A stretch of 11,605 nt of DNA from DATDRM01 sp035291705 (GCA_035291705.1 DATDRM010000121.1:1-11605), one strand, 5' to 3'. Positions 1 to 9,200 are shown, numbered from the stretch's first letter. Numbers and translations are program-made. The notes: a model not told the origin generated them from the sequence alone.

Positions 1-78
1 TCGCCTGGAGATCCCTGGATTGAAACAAGCTTTGTCCGTGTTTTCCATCATAAATGAACTACAAGGAAGCTGAAAGCG

Positions 79-507
79 ATGCCAACTGGCCGATCCGATT
101 CTCTCATCCGCCGAATTTTCGAGGAGGCTTTCAACCAGGGCGACCTGGCTGTTGCAGACGAAGTGCTAACTCCCGATCATTTCGCCCATACCGCCTTCGG
201 CGGTGCTCCGAATGGCCCACAAGGACTGAAGTGGCTGATCGCCATGTTCCGCACCGCCTTCCCCGATCTGCACTGTACCGTCGAGGATGAAATCCAAGAG
301 GGTGGTCAGTTTGCGGCGCACTGGACGCTACGCGGTACGCACAAGGGATCGTTCCTGGGCAACCCGCCCACCGGCAGGTCGGTTGTGGTGCAGGGGATCA
401 TCTTCGTCCGCACCGAAAACGGCCGGATGGTCGAGGACTGGACCTTGATCGACCACCTGGGCATCCTGCAGCAGCTCGGATTGGTTCCGCCACCGGCAGG
501 ACATTAA
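79..507 (+). CDS. SnoaL-like polyketide cyclase / ester cyclase family protein
   Basis: This 142-residue protein has the length and pattern of the SnoaL-like branch of the NTF2 fold superfamily, whose members are small cone-shaped proteins that bind or cyclise hydrophobic substrates. Visible family features are an N-terminal helix followed by FNQGDLAVADEVLTPDHF (residues 18-35), the central FPDLHCTVEDEI (61-72), the strand AAHWTLRGTHKGSFLG (79-94) and the C-terminal GRMVEDWTLIDHLGILQQLG (115-134), where the W/D-rich strand and the QLG ending are typical. There is no signal peptide, so it should be cytoplasmic. The ATG at 79 follows AAGGAA at 63-68 with a 10-base spacer, which favours it over the out-of-frame ATG at 54. 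The stop is immediately followed by the ATG of the next gene, so it is probably first in an operon. The family includes polyketide cyclases, but most members have unknown substrates, and nothing here identifies one. Confidence 0.88.
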   Translation: MPTGRSDSLIRRIFEEAFNQGDLAVADEVLTPDHFAHTAFGGAPNGPQGLKWLIAMFRTAFPDLHCTVEDEIQEGGQFAAHWTLRGTHKGSFLGNPPTGRSVVVQGIIFVRTENGRMVEDWTLIDHLGILQQLGLVPPPAGH

Positions 508-1137
508 ATGATGAGCTTAACCACAACGACAGGCCTTGTTCTAATTCTGAGCACGCTCATATATCATGGCGGTCTTGCCTTTCTCTTCACCCGAGCGCAA
601 TTTGGGGAGGTGTTGAATCTTCCCCGCAGGGAGAAGATCTTAATCATTGCCAGGCATACCGATGAATATCGATGGGGATGCCGCATCATACTGATTGGAT
701 GGGTTGTGGCGGCTATGGGATCTGTAATGCTTGCCGCCCTTCTTCGTGATGCAGGAGATCTGATAACCTCCACACTTTCCGCGGTGTTATTTCTAATCGG
801 GATTGGCGCGGCAGTCGTTTTTTGGGCGTTTCATGTATCGCCTACGCTATTGGCTGCGGAAGAAACGGCCCGCACCTCAAATGTACCAGCGTACTACGAG
901 ATCCTTCAAGTGTCGGCGGAATCTTCTTTGGGGGTTTATCAACTGCTCGGATTAATGGCTACGGCAGGATTTGGATGCGCTCTGCTCCAGACCGGTATGC
1001 TACCGAGTTGGGTTGGATGGGTTACCCTTGGATGGGGCCTGCTCTGGGCAGGATTATTCTTGAAGACTTCCGAGGGAATTCCATTACTTCCAATGGTGAT
1101 GCAAATTGTGATTGGTATATCCCTGCTACTTAGATAA
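508..1137 (+). CDS. Six-helix integral membrane protein of unknown function
   Basis: I do not recognise a specific family. The 209-residue product is strongly hydrophobic, with likely membrane segments at about residues 8-28, 58-79, 86-109, 141-161, 166-185 and 191-208. A basic loop (NLPRREK, residues 37-43) follows the first segment. The C-terminal half carries a TGMLPSWVGWVTLGWGLLW stretch (162-180), a pattern I associate with small uncharacterised bacterial membrane proteins of the DUF4386-like kind, though I cannot confirm membership. The start is ATG 508, directly after the stop of the SnoaL-like gene (TAAATG), with a weak CAGGA at 497-501. A second in-frame ATG at 511 is equally possible. 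Codons end in A/T more often than in the large minus-strand gene. Its position suggests co-expression with the neighbouring membrane and cytochrome genes; a role in the same membrane process is only inference. Confidence 0.8.
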   Translation: MMSLTTTTGLVLILSTLIYHGGLAFLFTRAQFGEVLNLPRREKILIIARHTDEYRWGCRIILIGWVVAAMGSVMLAALLRDAGDLITSTLSAVLFLIGIGAAVVFWAFHVSPTLLAAEETARTSNVPAYYEILQVSAESSLGVYQLLGLMATAGFGCALLQTGMLPSWVGWVTLGWGLLWAGLFLKTSEGIPLLPMVMQIVIGISLLLR

Positions 1138-1148
1138 ATGAACAACTT

Positions 1149-1154
1149 AAGGAG
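1149..1154 (+). promoter_or_regulatory. Strong ribosome binding site of the glycosyltransferase stump
   Basis: AAGGAG lies 8 bases upstream of the ATG at 1163. It is the best Shine-Dalgarno match in the plus-strand block. It sits inside the frame that would begin at ATG 1138, where no Shine-Dalgarno is visible. It therefore argues that translation here begins at 1163, in another frame, and not at 1138. Confidence 0.75.
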
Positions 1155-1162
1155 ACACTCGC

Positions 1163-1225
1163 ATGAAGATTCTTTTCGCCACCTTGCCATTCGATGGCCA
1201 CTTCAACCCACTCACTGGCTTCTGA
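1163..1225 (+). pseudogene. N-terminal stump of a UDP-glycosyltransferase-like gene (20 codons), possible translated leader
   Basis: From ATG 1163 the frame reads MKILFATLPFDGHFNPLTG, one further residue (F) and then TGA at 1223-1225. This matches the highly conserved N-terminus of macrolide/UDP-glucuronosyl-type glycosyltransferases (GT1, GT-B fold), where a first beta strand is followed by the G-H-x-N/x-P substrate loop and then normally by an LA..L..GH continuation. Here the homology ends abruptly after LTG, leaving about 20 residues of a protein that is usually around 400. The strong AAGGAG at 1149-1154 is preserved, so the peptide is probably still translated. Its TGA shares an A with the ATG of the next gene (TGATG), a classic coupling arrangement. 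The simplest explanation is a deletion that removed the rest of the glycosyltransferase gene and joined its first codons to the downstream membrane-protein gene. A selected leader peptide is the alternative. Confidence 0.7.
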
Positions 1226-1731
1226 TGGGAAAGACCGAAACGTTATTCGTGCGTCACGGCTGGAAAATATTGATAGCCGTGAGCTTTATCCTGGGCATTT
1301 TCGGAGTAAGCGATATGGTGGGCGGCGCTTCGGACCTTCAGAACGGCGAAACGGTTTTTATGCACAGCATTACGGGCATGAGTTGGAACGAGCTAAAGGC
1401 TGTAAGCCCAAAGGTCGCCAACTTGATTGATGTGAAGTTCAGAATGGACGGCGCCGCAATTACCACAATTGCCCTCTTGAGCATTGTGGTTTGCCTGACT
1501 GGCTTTCGACGAGGGGAGCGTTGGGCTTGGGTTGCCCAGTGGGCAATCCCGTTATGGATGATGTTGAGCGCTATTTTCCTTCTGACCGTTAATAAGCTGC
1601 CGGGCTCAGGTACTCCCGTACCGGTCATTTCAGGATCCATCTTATCCGTGATATGTGTGTCCATGCTGGGGCTGTCCTATCGCAGGTTCTTTCGTTCCAA
1701 ACCCGAGCTAATCGAGGAGAAAATGTTATGA
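1225..1731 (+). CDS. Four-helix membrane protein of unknown function, translationally coupled
   Basis: I do not recognise a family. With the start at ATG 1225 the product has 168 residues and begins MGKTETLFVRHGWK, then likely membrane segments at about 12-29, 78-94, 101-121 and 133-153, with a mostly polar extra-membrane stretch at 31-75 and a charged C-terminal tail (RRFFRSKPELIEEK). The frame is open upstream to ATG 1138, which would add 29 residues. I reject that extension because no ribosome binding site precedes 1138 and the DNA of 1163-1222 encodes a conserved glycosyltransferase N-terminus in another frame. ATG 1225 overlaps the stop of that stump (TGATG), so ribosomes recruited by AAGGAG at 1149 probably reinitiate here. 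The gene's own TGA overlaps the start of the cytochrome gene. Tight packing suggests co-expression with the cytochrome; a functional link is inference. Confidence 0.75.
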   Translation: MGKTETLFVRHGWKILIAVSFILGIFGVSDMVGGASDLQNGETVFMHSITGMSWNELKAVSPKVANLIDVKFRMDGAAITTIALLSIVVCLTGFRRGERWAWVAQWAIPLWMMLSAIFLLTVNKLPGSGTPVPVISGSILSVICVSMLGLSYRRFFRSKPELIEEKML

Positions 1732-2621
1732 GAAAAATATTCAAATGGACGGGAATTGTGCTGGGCGGCCTAGTAGGGCTGTTGGCGCTGGCCCTTGTGG
1801 TACTTTATATTGTCGGTGGAGCGAAGGCCATCAAGAAATACAATGTGCCCGTCGAGGCCAATACCATTCCTACGGATGCGGAGGCCGTTCAACGCGGCGA
1901 GCACATTGCGACCATCTACATCTGCACGCGCTGCCACACCGAGAATCTCAGCGGTGAGATCTCCTTTATTGTTCCAGGCATGGTGAGCATCCCTACACCC
2001 AACCTGACCTCCGGCGCAGGGGGCATCGGTGGTTTCTATACCGAGGAAGACTGGGTGCGCGCCATCCGGCACGGTGTGGGCCATGACGGCAGAGCGTTAT
2101 TTATCATGCCGTCGAATACATTCTACTATTTAGGCGACGAGGACCTGGGCGCGCTGATCGCTTACCTGAAAAGCGTTCCGCCGGTAGATAACGAGCTGCC
2201 AGAAAGGCGCATCGAGCTGCTTGGCCGGCTGATGATGGCGGCAGGAATGTTCCCGCCCCTGGCTGTCGATCGGATCGACCACACCAGCCCACCGCCGGAT
2301 GTACCCGAGGCGGGAGTAACGATTGCCTACGGCCAATACCTGACGCGCACTTGCACGGAGTGCCACGGGGCTAACCTGAACGGGGCGCCGTTTGGTCCTC
2401 CCGGCCAAGAAGTCCCGACGCCGAATCTGACGCCGGGAGGTGAGTTGGCATCCTGGTCTGAGCAGGACTTCTTCACGGCCATACGCAGAGGTGTGACGCC
2501 CGGCGGCCGCCAACTGAATGAGGAAATGCCGTGGAAGTATTACGGCCAGATGAGCGATGAAGAACTGATGGCGATATGGCTGTACCTGCAATCGCTGCTC
2601 GCTATAGAGCAGGGCGGATAA
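1728..2621 (+). CDS. Membrane-anchored diheme c-type cytochrome
   Basis: The 297-residue protein starts with a basic residue cluster and one long hydrophobic segment (about residues 8-31) lacking an obvious cleavage site, so it is probably an uncleaved signal-anchor with the rest outside the cytoplasmic membrane. Two class-I-type cytochrome c domains follow. Domain one has the haem-binding CTRCH (C66, C69, H70), and domain two has CTECH (C209, C212, H213). Each is followed by a matching P-T-P-N-L-T-x-G loop (89-96 and 230-237). Likely axial methionines are M127 in LFIMPSN and M267 in NEEMPWKYYGQM. The repeat suggests internal duplication of one cytochrome module. The role is electron transfer; the partner is not identifiable here. 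Start choice: ATG 1728 overlaps the upstream stop (ATGA) and follows GAGGAGA at 1714-1720. An open frame back to 1653 has neither feature and would put 25 polar residues before the membrane anchor. Confidence 0.92.
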   Translation: MRKIFKWTGIVLGGLVGLLALALVVLYIVGGAKAIKKYNVPVEANTIPTDAEAVQRGEHIATIYICTRCHTENLSGEISFIVPGMVSIPTPNLTSGAGGIGGFYTEEDWVRAIRHGVGHDGRALFIMPSNTFYYLGDEDLGALIAYLKSVPPVDNELPERRIELLGRLMMAAGMFPPLAVDRIDHTSPPPDVPEAGVTIAYGQYLTRTCTECHGANLNGAPFGPPGQEVPTPNLTPGGELASWSEQDFFTAIRRGVTPGGRQLNEEMPWKYYGQMSDEELMAIWLYLQSLLAIEQGG

Positions 2622-2641
2622 GGTTGACAGATTGGCAACGT

Positions 2642-3212
2642 TGGCGGTGTAGAACTTGTCCTCGTTAAGGCAGCTACGTTGTCCCGCACCCGCATGGTCT
2701 GGTGCCAGTCTTAGTGCGTGGTGCGGAGGGGGAGTATATCGAGATGGATATTTGGGTTTTACATGAGCTGCGATGACTAATACAGTACCAGCAAGTTCCG
2801 TTATATTCACCCACTGGCTCTGCTCAAGATTCGCCGCAAAGAAGCGCGGATAGCAGTCCAGGTGACGTTGTAAGCGCCTGGCTCTGTGGCCGTCTATTTT
2901 TTCGGTGGAAGGTGCATTTTCTTTTTGTATTTGTTCCGCCGCGCTGGTCAAGGCACCTGCGGAACAAGTTTCGCACGACATCTGCATCACGATTTCGACA
3001 CCGGTATTCACTTGTCCGATGTCTACCTCTAAGCCACAATTGTCCTCTTGAACATGCAAACTCTCTATCCAATAGCGCCGTTTTCCATCCGGACGCAGCC
3101 CGTCCAGGATTGAAAACAGTGGTTCGTAGTCCGGGCGGGCTTTTACCGATAAAATAAGCTCGCTCCCGCCACACAAGGTATTGGCAATCATGCCTACACC
3201 GGTGAGGAGCAA
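2642..3212 (-). pseudogene. Possible uncharacterised or decayed coding frame in the intergenic gap
   Basis: The 637 bases between the cytochrome and glucan synthase genes contain no recognisable gene. One minus-strand frame stays open across the entire gap. Read from the TTG at 3210-3212, it begins with a short hydrophobic stretch (LLLTGVGMIANTLC) and continues as a mixed polar sequence with fairly protein-like composition for about 170 residues (for example RPDYEPLFSILDGLRPDG and WVNITELAGTVLVIAAHV). Against a functional gene: neither the TTG nor the ATG at 3189-3191 has a good ribosome binding site, and the frame has no stop until 2130, deep inside the opposite strand of the well-supported cytochrome gene. 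It begins 46 bases after the glucan synthase stop, on the same strand. It could be the remnant of a gene truncated by rearrangement, or a chance open frame. I do not assign a function. Confidence 0.28.
2684..2726. repeat. Inverted repeat / stem-loop between the convergent genes
   Basis: CCGCACC at 2684-2690 pairs with GGTGCGG at 2720-2726. The stem continues with CGCA (2691-2694) against TGCG (2715-2718) across a single bulged T at 2719. The roughly 20-base loop contains a small CTG/CCAG-like self-complementary stretch. It lies about 60 bases past the cytochrome stop codon, where a terminator would be expected, but neither strand shows a following T-run, so it is not a canonical intrinsic terminator. 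It might act as a 3'-end stabilising or Rho-assisted structure, or be incidental. Confidence 0.3.
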
Positions 3213-3258
3213 AAAATAGCCAGTGGTTCGGATACGAGGGAAGGAATGCGGGAGACGC

Positions 3259-6200
3259 TTAGCCCATGACGATATGCACGGTAACTATGCCGCCATCCTG
3301 CGAGAGAGGGATCAACCTGTCCGGGAGCGCCCGGCCATTCAAGGAAACTTGCTGCACTCCCTGGTTGACGTGGCCCGGATTCTGCACCTGAAACTCATAG
3401 GTTGTCGGTCCAAACCGGTAAGTGAAGCGAAAGCCAGGCCAGTCCCGAGGAATGCGTGGGTCCACTTCAAGCCGATGATCTCCTCTTTTCTTCAAACCCA
3501 GAAACCCCTCCACGCCCAGGCGGTACATCCAACTGCTAGACCCGGTATACCACGTCCAGCCGCCCTGCCCGGTGAAAGGCGGAGCGCCGTAAACGTCCGC
3601 CGCAACCACATACGGTTCCACCCGGTAGTGGGCGGCTTTTTCAGACGCGTCGGCGTGCAGGATCGGGTTCAGAAGCTGGAATAATTCAAAACCTTCCTCG
3701 ATCCGTCCCAACTCGAGAAAAGCCCAGACAGACCACAGGGCAGCATGTGTGTACTGTCCGCCGTTCTCACGCACACCGGGAGGATAGCCTTTGATGTAAC
3801 CAGGATCGCGCAGCGTCTTGTCGAAGGGAGGCGAAAATAGCAGGACCAGCCGCTGATCGCGTCGCACCAAGCGCTCGGAGACTGACTGCATGGCCTGAGC
3901 GACGCGCTGCGGGTCCCCGCCGCCGGAAAGGACCCCCCAGGATTGGGCGATTGAATCGATCTGGCATTCCTGGTTCTCTGAGGAGCCAAGGAGCGAGCCG
4001 TCATCATAAAAAGCGCGCAGATACCATTCGCCGTCCCAGGCGCTGAGTTCGATAGCCTGGGCCAGATCAGAGGCGCGCTGGCGATAGCCGGCGGCTGGCT
4101 CGTCCTGGCCACGCCGCTCACACAGGTCGGCAAAGCGGTTGAGGGTGCTATAAAGAAACCAACCCAGCCAGGTGCTCTCGCCGCGGCCTTCAATCCCCAC
4201 CCGGTTCATACCATCATTCCAATCTCCGCTACCCATCAAGGGCAGGTTGTGCAGCCCGGAAGTCATCCCCTTTTCCAGCGCACGGCGGCAATGCTCGAAT
4301 AAGGTATAAGTTGCGCTGGTTTCCGGGTACTGCCCGTAGCGCTCGTCTTGCCCCGGTTCCAGCAGGGGTGCACGCCGGAAGGTAACCTTCTCGGTCAAGA
4401 CCGTATCATCGCCGGTGAGGCTTACATATTCGGCGGTCACATAAGGCAGCCAGAGCATATCGTCGCTGTTCCGGGTGCGCACACCGCGCCCAGAAGGCGA
4501 GTGCCACCAATGCAGCACGTCCCCGGCCTCGAACTGGTGCCGGGCGGCGCGCAACAGGTGCTCGCGGGCCAGTTGCGGAGCGACGTGTAGCAGCGCCATT
4601 ACGTCCTGGAGCTGATCGCGAAAACCATATGCTCCGCCGGATTGGTAGAAGGCGGTACGCCCCCAGATGCGGCAGGCCAGAGTCTGGTATAGCAGCCAGC
4701 GGTTGATCAGCAGGTCAAAAGCGGGTTCGGGGGTGTGAACCTGCACCACTCCCAGCAGGTCATTCCAAAACCGGTTGTTGGACTCCCAGGCAGTCTGCAC
4801 TTGCTGCGGATCCTGGTAGCGGCGTACCAAAGCCAGGGCTGCATCCCGGTCCTCGGCCTGGCCCAGCACGAAGTAAATTTGTTCCGTAGCGCCGGGTTGG
4901 AGGTCGATGTGGAGTTGCAAGGCGGCGCAGGGGTCCAGCCCCACCTCCACTGTCCCCGCCAGGCCAATCCGCTTGAGGGCGGCCGGCCCCTCCAGGCTGC
5001 CCAGCCGGCCGAGGAACTCCGTCCGGTCGGCGGTCAGGCCATGCAGGGGGTTGCTGGCTGAAACGAAGGCCACGCGTTCTGAGAACTCGATATTATACGG
5101 GTTGCGTACCAGCAAAGCCTGAGGGTCGCTATTGAATTCCGGGATCAAATACTGCTGAGAGCTTTCTCGGCTTACCCCCAACACCCATTCGACGTAATAG
5201 GTGGCGGTGATGCGCCGCGCCCGGTCCCAGGTGTTTTCCAAATGGAGCTGCAGGATTTTAAGTGGAGCATCCGGCGGGGTGAACACCCGTAGCCGCTGGC
5301 GCAGGCCGTGACTGTGGTGCTCGAAGATTGTGTATCCGGCGCCATGGCGCGCCAGGTAGGGGGCCGGGGCAGGAGCCGGCTGTGGGGTGGGCGACCAGAC
5401 AATGGCCGTTTCTTCATCCCGCAAATACAACGCTTCGCGTGGCTCATTGGAGACCGGGTCGTTTCCCCAAGGACTCAGCCGGTTTTCGCCGCTATTTTCG
5501 GCCCAGGAAACGCCCAGCCCGGACTCGGATGCCAGGAAACCGAAGTGCGGGTTTGCGATCACGTTGACCCAGGGGGCAGGAGTAACCTGTCCGGGCGCCA
5601 GGTAGATGCAATACTCGCCGCCATCCGGGCTGAAACCGCCCAGGCCATTGTCATAAAGCAGGTCTTGGGGACGGGGCAGGGGCACAGTCGGCTGCGGGTC
5701 TACCCCGTCGGGCAGCGCCGGAGATAAGGGTGGCAGCCGGGACGGCTTATGGTCGAGTGCCGGAGTGTGCTGAAGATGTTCGGCCAATGTACCCCGGGCT
5801 CCGTCCAGCACCACCCGCGCTGCTGTTTCCAAGAGGATCCGGTCCGCCTCCCCCATCTGGTCTGCATGGAGCAAGAAAATGCCCCCGCGGCGGTTAAGCC
5901 ATCCGTCGCTCTCCGTGCTCGCGACCAGGCGGTAGAGCTGCGAGCTGAGCTCCTGGTTATAGCTGGTACCTTGCTTGTCCAAGAACACCAGATCGATCAT
6001 GAGTTGGCGCCTGCGCCAGTAGGTGTGGGCCTGGAGCAGCTCCCGGGCCAGGGTAAGCTCCTGCTCGGCCCCAATCTCGGCCAGCAGGATGGGGTAATCC
6101 CCGGAAATTGCAAAAGGCCACAGTCCTGGCTGACCTTTCTGATTGGCAGCCAACCGCTCGGGGCTGGCCCGCAGAGCAGAAGATGGAAAAACCAACAAAG

Positions 6201-9200
6201 ACAATAGGGTTTGAAAATCTTTCAGCTGGGCGTTGGAGATCTCCAGTTCGTTCATTTCTGCTTCAGCGAGCGCCCTGGCCCGTTCTAGAGCTGCCTGGAT
6301 TGCACCCAACGACGAATAGCGGTCTATTATGGCCTGGCAGCTCTCTGCCGAGCGCGCTGCGGCCGTCAGGAAAGCCAAGCGGGAGGTGCCATGCGGCGGC
6401 AAATAGACTACCTGGCTGATCGAAAAGATCGGGTCCAGAGAAGGTCCGGTCCCAGGCAGCGAGCCGGCTTCCAAAGCAGCCGGACGTCGAGCGGTGCGGC
6501 CGCGCCCCAGGAACCGGCCGCGATCAGTTTCCAGCCTGGGCCGCACAACGGTTATCTCGCCTGGGCTGGTCACCACTGTATGGGCCAGATAAGTCCCTTC
6601 TTCCGACTTGGAACGCGGCCGGCGGCGGAACAGCAAACCATTGCCCCTTGGCAGCGGCTCGCTTTCGATGAACAGCTTGTTGTACGCCGGATGGCGGGCG
6701 TCGGCGACCTGGGGAGCGAGGACGACCTCTCCATAGCTGACCAGCCGCAGACGCCGCGGCTGGTCTCCATTGTTCGTCAGGGTCACCAGGCGAACTTCCA
6801 CATCGTCTTCCGGGGCGACGAAGACCTCAGTCACCTGAGCCAGGGAGCCATCTTGGCGGCGGAACTCGGCAAAGTGACTGCTAAAGAAGACCTCATGCTC
6901 ATCGCCAATCGCTAAAGTAGGGTGGAGGCCTGACGACCAGGCCGCGCCACTCTCCTGGTCCTGGATGTAGATCCAGGACCCCCAGTTATCCAGGGTGGTA
7001 TCGGGCCGCCAACGGGTCAGATCAATGTCCTCCCAGGCGCTGTACCCGCCGCCCGCGGCGGTAATCAGGATGCTATAGTGACCATTCGAGAGGTAATGCG
7101 CCCTGGGCTGCTGCGCCTGCGGATCCACTTGCCAGGAGCTGGCAAGGTTGCGGGGACGGATGGCGCGCAATCCCGGCGAGCCTTCGGTATTCGGCCGTTC
7201 GATAGGGGCATCTCTTGGAATCTGCTCCAATAACAGCAGTTCTACACTTTGGATACGCGGATCGCGCTGGAAGCGCCGGACCATCGCATCCCCCTGCAAA
7301 TAATTGACCAGTGAGAGCATGATCATCCCCTGGTGGTGGGCCATATAGGACCGCACGATAGCCAGCTCCTGGCCCAAGGCAAGGCGTGCCGGGGTGAAGT
7401 CGGCTGCTTCATAAAAACCGTACATCCCCAGCATGCCCAGCCGCCTGAAGCGCTCCATATTCTGGAGGACCGCGTGCGGACGCAACGGCAGCGCGAGCAG
7501 CGAGGCGTGGGGGGTGATGACCAGGTCATCGGCCAAACCGCGCTTGTAGCCCAACCCAGGCACCCCAAAGGCGCGATATTGATAGAATTGGTTAGCGTCA
7601 AAGCGGTAGTACCCCGATTCCGAAATTCCCCAAGGGACGTTTTTCTCACGCCCATATTCGATCTGGCGGTCGGCTACCACTTCCAGGGTCTGGCCAAGCA
7701 GGGTGCCAGGTTCGCTGCGCACCATCAGGCGCGGCATCAGGTACTCGAACATGGTGGCGCTCCACGAGATGAGAGCCTGCCGCCCGTCTACACGCGTAAA
7801 GGGGCGGCCGAGGTGCAGCCAATGACTCTGCGGGACCTCGCCCTTGGCGATGGCCACCAGGCTGGCGAGACGCGCTTCCGATGCCAGCAGGTCGTAATAA
7901 TTCAAATCTAGGCCGCCAGTGGTGACGTTGTAGCCGATATGGAAGACCTGGCGCTGAGGATCAAACAGGAAGGTAAAATCCATCGCCTGGAAGAGCGCAT
8001 CGCTGCGACGCGCCAGGTCGTTAAAATCGTTCACAAGGACCTCGGCCTTCATCTCGCCAGTATCCAGCGTGTCCTCGAGGCTTTGCACCCAGCGGCGCGC
8101 ATCTTCCCAATCTGCACCGTCCTGAGTATTCATGGAATCCTTGAACTGTCTCAATGCCAGGCGGCCTGTGCGACAGGCTGCAGGGATCTCGGAAAGAGAC
8201 AGCTGCTCGGGAAAAGCCACCGTCAGCGCATGCCACGCCTCCGCCAAGCCGGGCGGTAAACCGCCATCGCGGAAAGGAGCCGGCAAATTCTGGAAAGAGG
8301 CGAGCCAGGGTAGGAGCAGATCAATACAGCGCTGGATACTTTTGAGCTGCTGCCGCACTCCCCGGTTATAAAATCGCAGGCGGCGCAGGTTCTCGACACC
8401 CAAATCCTGGGCGTAGTTTTCCACCAGCCCTACAATGAGCCGGTCGAGTTCGGACCAGCTCGGCGGGGAAACCTGGCTGTTCCCACTGCTGCCCAGATCG
8501 GAGAGCAAACCCACCCACTGTGCGGGCTCTTCTTTCACGGATTGGATGGTTTGAACTATAGAGCTGAGAGCACCCCTCAACTCATAGATCGCCGGCCGCA
8601 GAGATGGGGCGTCCAGGTCACGGAATACTGCATCCAGCAGATCAATGGCGTCCAGCAGCCCTTCGAAGGAATCCCAGCGCAAGACCGGGTTGCCAGGGAC
8701 TTCCAGGCAGCCCTGGCGCAGCGCTAGCAGGCAGGCTGCCAAGTTGCCGCTGTCCACGGTGGAAACATAGCGAGGATGCAATGGGTCCAGACTGCGTGTG
8801 TCATACCAGTTAATAAAGTGACCCCGATAGCGCTCCAGCTTCTCGAGTGTGTCAAGGGAGGATATCAGACGCGTGGACAGGGTCAGCGCCTCAAGATAAC
8901 CAAGGTCGTACGCCCCCAGGGCGGAAAGCAGTGCCAGGCCAATATTGGTCGGTGAGGTGCGGTGGGCGACGATCCCCAGGGGTGCCTCCTGAAAATGGTC
9001 GGGGGGCAGCCACTGGTCCTCAGGGCTGATGAACTGTTCAAAGAACAACCAGGTCCGCCGGGCCAGCCGGCGCAGCTCTCGCACCTGGCTGCCGCCCAGC
9101 TTTACCTCACGCCGCGGCAGAGGCTGGCTGACCCACACGGCTATGCCGGGTGCCAGGAACCAGGCCGCCAACAGAGGGGCTGCCCAGGCCAGGGCAGCTG

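Noticed and set aside
20..54. Possible promoter with TTGAAA at 20-25 and CATAAA at 49-54
   Set aside because: The spacer of 23 bases is too long. The hexamer at the proper 17-base spacing (TTCCAT) matches the consensus poorly.
54..290. Plus-strand frame starting at ATG 54
   Set aside because: It overlaps the SnoaL-like gene in another frame, is arginine- and proline-rich, and lacks a ribosome binding site. It is a shadow.
2912..3157. 81-codon plus-strand frame in the gap
   Set aside because: It has no ribosome binding site and unconvincing composition, and it overlaps the more protein-like minus-strand frame.
2130..3212. A 360-codon minus-strand open frame taken as one whole gene
   Set aside because: Its last 160 or so codons lie antisense to the well-supported cytochrome gene and read as arginine-rich shadow sequence. 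Only the part in the gap is kept, with low confidence.
3211..3216. Run of six T on the minus strand after the glucan synthase stop, as an intrinsic terminator
   Set aside because: No convincing GC-rich hairpin immediately precedes the run.
5355..5388. GC-rich repetitive stretch inside the glucan synthase gene
   Set aside because: It simply encodes the proline/alanine-rich linker PTPQPAPAPAP and is not an independent repeat element.
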